NCBI RefSeq assembly: GCF_050624435.1
Contig: NC_134539.1
Location: 48,888,001-48,952,000, forward strand
DNA from: Tenrec ecaudatus
Taxonomy: Eukaryota; Chordata; Mammalia; Afrosoricida; Tenrecidae
Reading direction: 5' to 3'
Length of the DNA stretch: 64,000 nucleotides
Part shown: piece after piece, positions 39,501 to 52,400 of the stretch
Layout: every line of letters begins with the position of its first letter
How positions within the stretch are numbered: the first letter of the stretch is position 1
Program-made: the position numbers and the translations under genes
The notes under the pieces: model-generated
Databases searched by the model: none
Told to the model about the DNA's origin: nothing
What the model saw: the letters and a program-made list of their open reading frames with translations, nothing else

Positions 39501-42500
39501 CTCCAAAGGATGCTGCTGTACTACTGGCTCGGCTTTCTTGGTGGTTGTGTTAGTCTGGGTCCTTTAGAGAAACAAATCCACAGAAACTCATGTATAAGAG
39601 AGAGTTTTATATAAAGGTTAAGGGCACATCAAGAAAACATCCCAACCCAGTGCTGCCCAAGCCCACAAGTCCAACATTAACCCATATGTCCGACACCAAT
39701 CCACAAAGGCCTCCTCCATCTCACAAAACACACACTATGACGCCAACTGCAGGAGGAAGGCTGAGTCAGTGAACATGTAAGCATCTCAGTGTTGGCAGGC
39801 GTCTCCTCACGGCTGCTCCAGCACCCAGGGCTGCATCGGGGTAGGTCAATGTGGCTTCTCCTCAGGGATGTCTTGCAGGAAGTGAACCTTGCCAGCTGAA
39901 GCAGGAAACTGGCTAAGGCAGCTACACCCTGGTCCAACCATCATCAGCAAGAGACTTGAGAATTAGAAAGGCAAGGCTCACTGAGCCATTTATCCCTCCG
40001 CCCTTCAATTAACCCCACATGTGTTTATTGGCCAGGTTTACACAATCAACTAAGTACCTCAGTGGTCATGAGATTACCCCCACCTCCAACCCTTTCTGCC
40101 TCTCAAATGGCTCCATTTAAGCCCAACTACATAGCAAAACTGACTGTGCCCCTGTTAGGCTTCCGTTTGCCTGTTTGCCAGGGCCCACTCCCACATTTAC
40201 GTAATCCTATCCAGTCCAAAGGCCTTATCTAAACGGGCCGCATTAAGTAATTCACTCATTCTGGTGCTGGAATTCCTAGAAAATAGTTGATCCAACTATG
40301 AAGGTAACAATGGAGTCATAGTCAAAATAAAATCCTGGTTAAAGTCTGATACAGTCAGTGAAGCATGCGAGAGCCAGGTGCTACCTCTAATTTAAGCAGA
40401 AGCTCTGTGTTTAAGAGCTCTGGCCATATTTTAGATATTGAGAGTTTTCATTAACATTCCAATCAGAAGGTATTAGTTTTTAATTTGAAATTAAGTTTGA
40501 AAGGTTTTATCATACAAAGGAAAACTTTACATTTGCATAAAGGTAAACTTTGCCTTTCTTTCTTAACGCCACATCTTCCTCAGAAATTTTCCATATGACC
40601 CAGCAAAGCCTTTTTCTTCACACTGAATATATTTCTAGTACTATATAAAATTTTCTCATACTGGAGATAAAAAGGGTAGTATTAGCTCTTCTATTATATT
40701 TAAGGGAGTTAAATTGCTTATAAATATTGCCTTTTACTATATTCCGTCAAACAGCATAAATTATCAAAGCATGCAGGGAACTGTGCTATGTGGACAAGAC
40801 ACTAAGAGCAGCGGTTCTCCACCTCCCTCAGGCACGACCCTTCCATACAGTTCCTCATGTTGTGGTGACCCCCCTTCCCCCCACAACCATAACATTATTT
40901 TCGTTGCTACTTCATAACTCATTTTGCTACTGTTATGAATCAGGCGACCCCTGTGAAAGGTTATTCGACATCCCTCTTTCCCCAAAGGGGTCACAACCCA
41001 CAGGTTGAGAACCACTGCTCTAGAACAAGCCTGGCTGAGCAGATTTTAACACTGGAAGAGAGCTCATTGTTACTTTTACTCTTTGAAAGTCAAATACTTC
41101 ACTTTTTCAGTCTTCACTTTAAGGTCGCGGCCTTTCAGTGATTCCACCAAACATTTGAGAGCCAAGATGGCGACGAGCACTGGAAAAAGAAAGAGTTATG
41201 CTTTATCTGCCTTAGAGCCCCGTCTTTAGGAAATTCCGGGGTGTGGTAGGCGCCCTGTCCATTGGCACTAAAGATGTGATGACTGTCAGCTTGGATGTAA
41301 TATTTGCTGCTCCGGTAACGTTTTTCCATCTCAGAAACACACAGGGCCGTTCTTTTGTCCTGCAGCGTCTCTTTGAGTCGGAATCGACTTGAGGGCAGTG
41401 AGTTCGGTTTCCTGAGTGAGTGGCAGTTGTTGGCTATCATGCACAATCATATCAGTAACTAGAAAGTGTAAGCAGACTATGTTTTGTTTTTCCCATGGAC
41501 TTAATTATTGAGAAAACCTATTTTCACTTTGAAAAAAATCTTATTTCCTAAACCTTCTTCTTTGAGCTTACTTTGCCCTGTGTCTATTGTGCTCAACCAT
41601 TAATTTCTTTCTCTATTGCCAAATTTTGCTGAGATAATATGAAAATAACTTAAAAATATTGCTACTAGGCTTCTTGTTCATACGTGCATATTTTATTCCA
41701 AGCAAAATGTGTTCTTAAATGTCTCTGACATCAATGGATGGCTGAGACGCCTTCTAGTAGTCGTGCACGTGTCTTAATCTCGCTGGGGCACCTTAAATGA
41801 AAGCTGGCTTTGTGTCATGGCACGGGAGATTTTGAGGTCAGGCGAATTTTAAACTTTCAACACAACTCAGTAGGCACTTTCTCAAACCGTTGCAGTTTTG
41901 CAGCAAACTTACGGGAATGCTGTCTCATAGAAAACAACAGTGTTTGGGCAGATGAAGTGTTTTCGGAAGGTTGGGAGATCTCAGTGATAAGCCATCAGGC
42001 TCACGGAATGCAGACACTATCTGAAGTTCAGAAGCTGGTGGAAGAAGACCACTGATGTAACAGCCACTGAGTCGCACTGAGGCACCACTATCTTTGAGAG
42101 TAGCAGGGGCTGACCCTCCGAGAATTGAGTCTCTCCTGCCACCCTGGTCGTGCCCCGGTTGGGATTTTCGTTCCCCAAACTCAATGACCATTTTAAAACA
42201 AAAACATTTGAGAACATACAAGTTACTCCTCAGACGCAGTGTAAACCGTGAATCCAACAAGTCGTTGGGGAAGGTTGAAAGAAGCGTATAGACTGAGATG
42301 GAGGATGTGGGAAGAAGGAATAGTTTCATTTTTTGAATCGTTTGTTTAATAAAGATTTCTGTGATGTTATAGCAATGCTTTTTCACTTGCCTTCATTTAT
42401 ATTAGGAGTTAATCTCCCGCCTGTGCTTACAGAATGCTTAACTGGTTGTAGAAGATGGGTTTGGTAGGAAAGTTGCTTTGAGTCAGCATGAACTTACCAC

Positions 42501-45500
42501 ATTTCTGGAAAAAAGTTAATACTTGGAATATACAGGCTACAAAGTAGTGTACCAGTATCTTTGCATGTGAAAGAAAATTACTTTGAAAACAAAACAAAGA
42601 GTGAAACGCATTAGTCTCTATTTGTTATAAATGCCCTGTGATGATTTTAACACATCAAATGCTAAGCAGTGACTTCCTTACTTTACTATCAAAGAGCAAG
42701 GGCACTGCCCGGGCTCAGTAAAATCCTGCGTGTTTTTGTTGTTACACAGTTAAGCATGCTTTTCAGAATGGCCCCTTTTGAATCAAATTAAATACTACTT
42801 TACTTTTTAAAAGTATTATGCAACAACAAAAATCTGGCCTCATTGTCCTTTTCACGTAAAGAGCTTAGGAAAGCCCTTTCAATGAACCTCAAGGCTTCTG
42901 ATAGTATCATTTATAGCACCTGTATTGAATACTATTAAGTTCAAATACAACACTTCTAGACAGCGGAGGCTGTGCTTATTTGTTTGCTCTCTGTGTTACT
43001 TACATTGGGAGGCCCCCTGTGAGCGTTTAGTAGATCTTCATCAATGGAGAAGCTGGAGATCCAGTTGAATTTCTAGGCCATGCCTGTGTAGGACTGGCAG
43101 GATTTCAACTGTGGGTTCTGCCAATTTCTTCCTGTATTCTTTCTGTTTGCACACCAGGGCCTTGTTCCGGAAAACTGCTCTCAATTAAACCAGTCGTTGT
43201 TATCATGAGTGTTTGCACCCACTGTGAATCTACTCTTAACTTTGAAACCTTGTGAGCACAATTGCTGACTTTCCTGTTGCTTTTTAATCAGTAAATGGTC
43301 ATTGATAAATACTTTCTTAAATAAAGAGACTAATAGAAATATGTTCTTTGACTAGTATGAAATCCTCCTTTGTGTGCAAGATCACGATGATCCAGCCATT
43401 GATGTATGTAAAAAGCTTCTTGGAAAGTATCCTAATGTGGACGCTAGATTATTTATAGGTAAGTAACCAGTCATTCAACAATTCATTTAGCTGTGGTAGT
43501 ATTCAGTATTAGTAATCGTCACCACAGTAAGGTGCCAGCCGCCTCCTGCTGTTGCTAGCCTGTTCGTTTTAGTATGGCTGGTATAGTGAAAGCTATTTAC
43601 ATCTTTTTGAGAAAACTCGTTAGACAAGTGATGTTCCAACCCCACTCCAGTGTCTGAGCTTAATAAAATGAAAACATGACCAAAAAAAACCACACACAGA
43701 AAAACCTACAATCATGTTGTAGCATCAGTGAGACTTCAGTCTGGTACTTTGTTTCTCTAATATTCATTGGGTGGCATTTTCTATGGTCTTACTGACCATA
43801 ACTAAGAGGTAGTGATGGAATTCACTTTTCTTTTATTACAAGAAACTTTTTCCCCAAGTACCGACACTTTTCCTGAATACTTGAAGAAGTGTGTTTGGCA
43901 TTAAATATTGATTCATATTTACTCTCTACGCATTCAAAGGTAAATAAAAGAGTGTTCCTTGTGAAAAAACATTGATAATAGAAAATATAACAAATAATGG
44001 AAAGTATGGTATTTGTATTAAACTATGTAGCTGTGTGTTTCGCTTTTTCCTGGCATGTGTCTGTGTAATAGAATAATTCTCTAATGCGGTGTGCTTCTTT
44101 CATTTCTATACCTCTACATTTCCAGGTGGCAAAAAAGTTGGCATTAATCCTAAAATTAATAATTTAATGCCAGGATATGAAGTTGCAAAGTATGACCTTA
44201 TATGGATTTGTGATAGTGGAATAAGAGGTGAGGTTTTTCTTATTTGTTTTATAAATTAATAAAACTGTTCTTGATAAAATTCCAAAAACAATCTGAAAAT
44301 GTTTATCAATTCTTTCTGTTTGCTTAATAGAGCAACTTTTCTCAGCATTATTTCATGGTAATGTGCTGAGTTATAATAATATTTCAATTTTTAATCCTAA
44401 CCTAGTTTAAAAAATGTTTTCATTTTGCAAAGAAAATTCCAATCACTTTTTAAAAGTCGTGTTCTGTTTCAGTCGCAGAGACCTCTTATGTGTAGCTTTT
44501 CACTTACCTGTGTGATTCTTACCTGTTATTGTAATGTATTTGTGGCTCTTACACAAGTAGATGAAAACCAAGAGGTGCATATTTTACTAGAATACATACC
44601 TTTATTAAAATATACTTGGCTTGAATATATATAAACTTGGCTTTTTACTTCAAGAAATATTGTCATTATTTGCATTAGGGTTTTTTATATCTCTATGAAT
44701 GCATATGAATATGTGCTAGTGTTAATTTAAATGTTCTGTAAACCTCTCTTCTAGTGCGATTGCCTCAATCTTAACCTTAGAATTAGATTTCTCAACCCTA
44801 GCCCCCTTGTTATTTTGACTTGAACAATACTTTGTTGTAGGGCTTGCCCTATGCACTGTGGGATATTCTTGCAAAATTCTTGTCTGCTACTCGTCTGTGC
44901 TAGTAACTCCCCTCATCCTTCTCTCTATCCACGTGATAACCAAAAATGTCTCCAGACGTAAAATATCCTTAAGGGATGTAAAATTATCGCAGGTGAGACC
45001 CACCACACTAACATTTGAGTATTTAAGTATTTGAGATCCATGTACACCTGATTTTATATTGGGGGCTTCAAGAAGTTTGTGGGGAAATGGAATTAAAAGA
45101 CAATGGAAGAGTCATGTAAAATGATAGTGAACTGTTGACTATTTGAAGATGGGACACTGATGTTTTTGTATTCGTTTAAAGTAGAATTTAAAAATTAATG
45201 AAAGTGTAGCCCTCCTATTAATTAATCAGGATCATTAGAAATCTTTCAACTCACGGTTAGCTTATGCTCATTCTTCACATTTGTAGAATATAACTATTTA
45301 CTGTTATATTTGTTTTCTCTGTTCAAATTTTTGTCAATTGAAATCTCATTCCATTCTGATCAGCTGTTCTCAGAAATGTGATTAAGATTTTCTGTTTGTT
45401 TAATTCAAATGTTAAAAAGAATATAAAAGCAACTCACAAAATATATCACACTAGTGGGCATTTTTAACTAAAATTTGTTTCTCCTGCCTTCTCACCCCCC

Positions 45501-48500
45501 GCATTTTCTCTCTCTCTTTTTAATTTTTTTGTAGTAATTCCTGACACACTTACTGACATGGTTAATCAAATGACAGAGAAAGTAGGCTTGGTTCATGGGC
45601 TTCCTTATGTAGCAGACAGACAGGGATTTGCTGCCACGTTAGAACAGGTAAGTACGGTGTTCCTAAGTCATATGTCAAAAGAGCCTTAATCACCAAAAGT
45701 TTGAGAATATTTTAAGTATATAAGAGTTGGAATTAGCTACCTGCAACTAACTGCATTTTTGTGGAAATACACAAAGTTTCCTTGGGAATGTACTATTTAT
45801 TGGCTAGACTCTTTCACTTGAACATAGGTGTTTTCATTAGGGAAGAAATTCTTAAACCCATAGAAATCACTCACTGCTGATCAGACAGCACACTGGCAGT
45901 GAGTGAATGTGCTAAGGAAATGCCCTGTGATCTTATTGCCAGACGAACACAGATTTTTTTTTTTAATGGTCCTGACTGACGCTATTAGGAGTTTAGTTCT
46001 AGATTAGTTACATATTGTTCTTTTAAAGATCCAATCTGAAAAGGACTCATTTGATTTTCTCAAATTTTCTAATAATTCAGCTGAGACTAGTGTTTCCTGT
46101 CAGCATATAAGAGAAATAAGAACCTGTATGTAGGGAGATGTAGCTGATAGGAAAATATCAGAAGCAAACAAGCAAACAAAGCCAGAACCTTATCATTTAG
46201 AGGAAGTTTTTGTGTTAAATGCATAGTTGAGATGGACAATGTTCTAAAAACAATTTTAAATATTACTTTATCACTTACTTTGTAAACTTTCCGCAATATC
46301 ATTAATACTTTTTTGATAAAAGGTCATTTTCCTGTGGCAGTTTGATAGTCTACCATCCTGTGTCCCTTAGTTGACATAAACATGATTGTTGGACAGGTAG
46401 GGGGAGAAACTGGTCGTTCTGTTTAAGGGAAGGATACATTGTTTTCATCTTTATATACAAGGGTAAGTACAAAGTGATTGCTGTCAGGGTTCCAGCTCAT
46501 CCATCTCTGGGTCTGTATCCACCTTCTCTAAGTCATGCAAAGAGGATTCCATAATTGCACGGGCGGGGGGAGGTCGGGGAATGGATTTTTTTTAAAGTCC
46601 AATCTGAACAGTGGTTTTTCAGGGGCTCCGCCAGGCCAGGTAAATCCCAGGCAAAGAGGCTAGCTCAAAGGATGCAGAGACTGTGTGAGGATCTGGAATG
46701 GGGTAAACTTCAGCTTTTTATGAAGGGCACAGATGATCTCAGGTACCCGTTCAAAGGTTCAAGACGTGCTGTCTTGGCTCTGTGCTTGTGTGTTTTTCCA
46801 GAGCAGGAAGGGTTGTTCTACAAGAATGCACTTCAGTGGTAAACTGTAGTGTTCCACTTTGGCCCTGACCTTGTTCCTTTGGACTTCTTCTTGTTCCTCA
46901 AACACAAAGAACTTTGAAAAGGAACATGATTAGACTTCCCCAAGGATGCCAAAGCTGCTGTTTTGACGTGTTGTGATTGAGCAAATCATGTTTCAGGGAG
47001 GGGTTAAAGAAATGGAAACATTGCCTTCAAAGAGTATCACCCTGAATGAAAGATATGCCCAAAAATAGTTTCACATTTTGATTTCTTTATTTAGTTTTAG
47101 TAAGGTTTCTAAGCTCGTGTAGCAAACCTTTATGACTTAACCTTGATATCTGTAAACTTGTTTTTATGTAATTTTCAATTATATTCTTTTGAATTGCAAT
47201 CTCATGATTGGAGGGGAGTAGCAGAGTAAAGGTACATTGGCTCTGGGTAATTTGGACCATGAGCTCTTACATTGTTTATTTCCCTGTAAAAACAAACAGA
47301 TATTAGTCTTAGTTTTGTGTAGCAAAAGTAAAAAGTAATCCTGCCTCAGCTGCGTTAACATTAGATGTAGTTTTCCTTATTACATTGTACATTTCTTTGA
47401 GAAATATCTGTCAGTCGTAAGCATCTCCTGGAATGCTGTTTAGCTTGACTTTAATTTTTAGAAGTCAATTTGCCATATTTAACAGTGGTTGGAGATAGAC
47501 TCGACCAGCTATATAGTCCGTAAAGACATCCTGGGTGCTCGCTTCGGCAGCACATACACGAAGACGTCCTGGGAGCTTGAAATCCAGTCCTCCGCCCGAC
47601 CTTATTCCTAAAACCTAACTTCATGACGGCCTAAAGAACTAGCATGTGTGCTTCTGAGAAGTTTGGTTTGATTCAGGTCCCCAAGCTTCAGAGGTTCCCT
47701 GGAGTTTGCATAGGGTAGGTGGCAAGAATCACCCCACTCCTTAAAAGCATTGCTTCAGGCTGTAATATGTGTTGTAACTCATACCCTGAAAAAGATGATT
47801 GTTCTCTAATTCAGCCTAATTAGAAAAGACGGCATATTTAAAATTCAAATAGTAAGGGCATAGGGCTAATAGCTAGGCCTGGTGGTGCCATGGTTAAAGC
47901 ACTTGACTGTCAACCTCTCACGGTCCCTGTTTGAACCTCCCAGCCTCCTGGAAGAGAGGTGGCAGCTGCATCCATGGTGATTTACAGCCTGGGAGCGCCT
48001 CAGAGCAGTTCTACTTTGCCCTATAGATTTGCTGTGAGTCAGAATCAACTCACAACCGGGGTTTGGTGATGGCTTTTCGCAGCTAATAGTAGAACTTGTG
48101 ACTATCTTTTTCTGTGATTGATTTAGCACCTTGCGTATCTCATGACTACCTAGTATGCTTAGGAAAAGGGCAATAAGAAGGAAAATACTGGTAGAATGTA
48201 AACACCTTGCTTTAAAACCACATTAAATCAGAAAGCAAATGTTTTGAGAATGATGATGGCAACAAATGTACAAATGTGCTTCACACAATGGATGGATGTA
48301 TAGATAGTGATAAGAGTTGTATGAGCCCCCAATAAAATGATTTTTAAATCAATAAATAACACATTGAAAATAAGTAAATAAAAACTTAAAGACTGGTTAT
48401 CAAAAGATATAGCGTCTGAGTGGATTGTGATAAGAATTGTATGAGCCCCTAATAAAATTATTTTAAAAAGAAAATGATGATGGCAACAAATGTAAAAATG

Positions 48501-49375
48501 TGCTTTACACAATGGTTGTATGTATGGATTGTGATAAGAGCTGTACAAGCCCCCACTAAGATGATTTTAAAAAAATAATATAGTGTCTAAGGTCTTAAAG
48601 TCTTGAATGAAGGTAATAAACAAGTGGCCATGTAGCTGAGAAGCAACAAGACCATATGGAAGAAGCACACCAGCCTGTGCGATCATGAGGTGCCCAGGTA
48701 ACAGGCACCAGAAGACACAAAACCAAACAAAAAGCATATTGTTGAGAATGAGGAGTGTTGGAACAGAGACTCAAAACCCATCTGTAGACAATAGGACATT
48801 CCCTCACAGAAGAGTCACAAGGAAGGGATGAGTCAACCAGGGTGCAGTATAGCTCTGATGAGACACACAATCATCCTCTGGTTCTTTGAGGCTCACCCCG
48901 CACTATCATGACCCCATTGTTGCCTTTCAGTTCTGGCTAGACTGGAGTATGAGTACTGGTCCACATAAGAGCTCACCACACATGGAATCCAGGTCCAGAT
49001 AGACCCCTCAGGAACAGAAATGGGAGTAGGAATACCAGGAGGGTAGGAGGAAAGTGGGGGGAGGAGGGGAAGAAGGGGGACCAATCACAATGACAGTACC
49101 CCTCACACACACACACACGGAGATGAAGAACAGAAACATGAGTGAAGGGAGAACAGTGGTCGGTGTAAGACATGAAAACAATAATAACAATTTATCAAGG
49201 GGTCACGAGGGTGGGAGGGAGGGGAGGGGAGGGGTGGAAAAAGAAACTGGTAACAAGGGCTCAAATAGACAGTACCATATACATTTGTGGATCAGCCAAG
49301 TTTTTCCAGCACATTTTTATCCAGTTTTGTAGTAAAATTAGGTGCCTCAGCTGATATTCGGGTCGGCTTGAACTC

Positions 49376-49436
<61 letters not shown>

Positions 49437-52400
49437 GCACCACCAGTGCAGTGGGGCTTAAAACAAGACACATTTCGCTATTTTTTAATTTACATTTCAC
49501 TATTTTTAATGTATGTCAATAGTGAGTGATATTTTTCTTATTTCAGATCCAGATTGAATCTTCCCTTTTTAGGTAAAATTGTATTTATTTGCAAATAGGA
49601 TGTATGTTTCCCTCTTAGATGTAAATATGCTTTGTGATGGTAATAATTTGAAGAATGGTCAACCAGACAAGAAATTACTGATTGCCTGCTATATGTAAAT
49701 GCTATTGTATACTACTTTTTATTCAGGTAGTTTATAATAAAGAATAATGAACTATTCACTTAATCCCTTATAAAGACAATTCATTAGGAAAAACTTTTTA
49801 TAGACAACATCCATGTAACATGTGAAATTCTAATTCTACACATATGCATTCTTTTGGCAGGTATATTTTGGAACTTCACATCCAAGATCCTATATCTCTG
49901 CCAATGTAACTGGTTTCAAGTGTGTGACGGGAATGTCTTGTTTAATGAGAAAGGATGTCTTAGACCAAGCAGGAGGGCTGATAGCATTTGCCCAATACAT
50001 TGCTGAAGATTACTTTATGGCCAAAGCAATCGCTGACCGGTAAGACTAACTCAGTCAAGATGCTCCATGCCTAACTTCTGTCGCCTTATTCTACTTGTTA
50101 AACCAGTGGAGTAAGAACTGTTTTGTATTTTGCTAGTGACTACAGAGTAGGTTAATACAGAGAGTATTTTATGTTAACTCAGGTATATACGAATGAAGCA
50201 AATTTATCTTCTGATTCCTCTACATCCTTCAAATTAATATGCTTTGAAGTAATTGAAAGGGCACTTAACTGCTCTTAATTTTCTTCATTAAAGTTATAAA
50301 TTTCTATGTATTTTAAGATGAATAAAAATAGCAGTGTAGATATAAGCCATTTTGGTCAATATTTTTTAAAATATAATTTTAAATTTTTCACTAGTTTTTT
50401 TTGATACGTCACTAAAAAGCCACCTAATGAGTCATATGGTTGACGTACCAGTCTATCACAAAATACTTATTTTTATCACTGCCTTGTATGGTCATTTACT
50501 GAAAATATACTTCAGATATGTTTTTTAAATTTCTCAAAGTAGTTTCTGTGGATTCGTGGTTTCACAGTATTTCTCGTGCCCGTTTGTGCATGCATTCTTG
50601 TTGAATGGTCACAGGCTCCCTCGTTTCAGGGGTTGGAGTTAGGAACCATCAGAAATTAAACTGTTACATACAGAACATTTTCAGTTTTGCTACTTTGAGA
50701 ATGACTGCATTTTAAGTTGCTTAAACCATAAAGCAGGGAGATTGTAGTTCCTTCCAGCTCTTGGACCAACATAGTTGCTAAGACGCCCATAGATACAGTG
50801 GGCCATAAGTCATGTAAGAAGCCTAAAGACTGGGTTCCCTCTGAAGGCCAGCTCTTTACAGTGATGAAGAGACACATAGTAGGGCCTGCTAATAAGTTCA
50901 CAGAGCTTGCACATCATCTTGGCTCATTTTTTGTTACCTTAATTTTCAGAGGCTGGCGGTTTGCAATGTCCACTCAAGTTGCAATGCAAAACTCTGGCTC
51001 ATATTCAATTTCTCAGTTTCAATCCAGAATGATCAGGTAAATCAGCTCTCTATCTTCTTTTGGTTCGTTGCTAAAAGAAAGGAGGGCGGGACATGATTAT
51101 TACATCGTCGAACTTGGTAATAAAAAGTAAAGTTCAACTATTTGTTTGACTTAATGCCAGAAGAGAGAGTTTATCTTCTGTATTAAGGTATTTGGTCTGA
51201 ATACATTTTCATTGACGTCTAGCCCTGAAAGCATTTCCAAAAGATGTTGGAACATTGAATGTTTTTAATATGCTAACTTATGCTTTCTATACTTTAATGT
51301 TTTTAAAATTCCTTTTTTTGATCAGCGCATAGACCATGAAAATGAATCTGTTTTATGTATTAAATGACAATAGAAAAGGAAGTCATAGAAAATGTTTTCA
51401 AGAGGAGGGACTTGTCACAAAAACACACAGGATAGAATCATTTTTTTCAAAAATGCCCGGTAACTCTTGAAGCCAACCTGTTCACTAAAGGAAATTAATT
51501 TTATTATTTTTAGGTGGACCAAATTGCGAATTAACATGCTTCCTGCCACAATAATTTGTGAGCCAATTTCAGAATGCTTTGTTGCCAGTTTAATTATTGG
51601 ATGGGCAGCCCACCATGTATTCAGATGGGATATTATGGTGTTTTTCATGTGTCATTGCCTGGCATGGTTTATATTTGACTACATTCAACTCAGGGGTGTC
51701 CAGGTATGTGGCTAAGCTTGAAAAGGTGGGTAGTTATTTAGTGGAACTAAAACTGTATTAATTTAGAAAAGGTTGGAGAACATTTATGTAAGCCAATCCT
51801 CACTTCAGGGTTGTTCTCAGGGTCAAGCATTATTTTCTCTGGTGGAATGTTGGTGCAAAACTCAACACCATTTGAAACATTCGGTTGGTTATTAAAAGCC
51901 TTTATGAAGGCTTCTAAAAATGTCGGGCAAGTCAAAGAGTATGCAAACTAAGAATATTTGGGATAGCTGTTAACCTCCCTGGCGGTCAAATTATGTCAGT
52001 AATTTTGTTATTTGAAGGGCGGAGAGATAAATGGCTCGCCTTTCTTGTCTCTCGCTCTTTGATCATCGGACCAGTGTGGGGCTGCCTTGCTTGTTCTGTG
52101 CCTCGATTTGCAAGCTACACTGCCTATGGGACACCTAACCCGTGGACTGTGTCGCTGTAATTTGAGATTCCTTAAGGAACTTCTTTGCAGTGTAATCCCG
52201 AGTGTGGCTCAGGGTTACCACTTCTGACGGTTAACATTTACCCCGAGCCACACTCGCGATTACCACCAGGGAGGTTAAAGCTACTTCTGTTCACAATTTA
52301 CATTTTCTTAAATGGGATATGGCATGGGTTCCCAAACTTATTTGGCCTGCTGCCCCCTCTTCAGAGAAAATTTGCTGCCCTGGCAGTTTAAAGGCCCTTG

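Noticed and set aside
41925-42386. 153-codon minus-strand frame in intron 2
   Set aside because: Overlaps the mariner-like unclassified element and resembles no protein I know.
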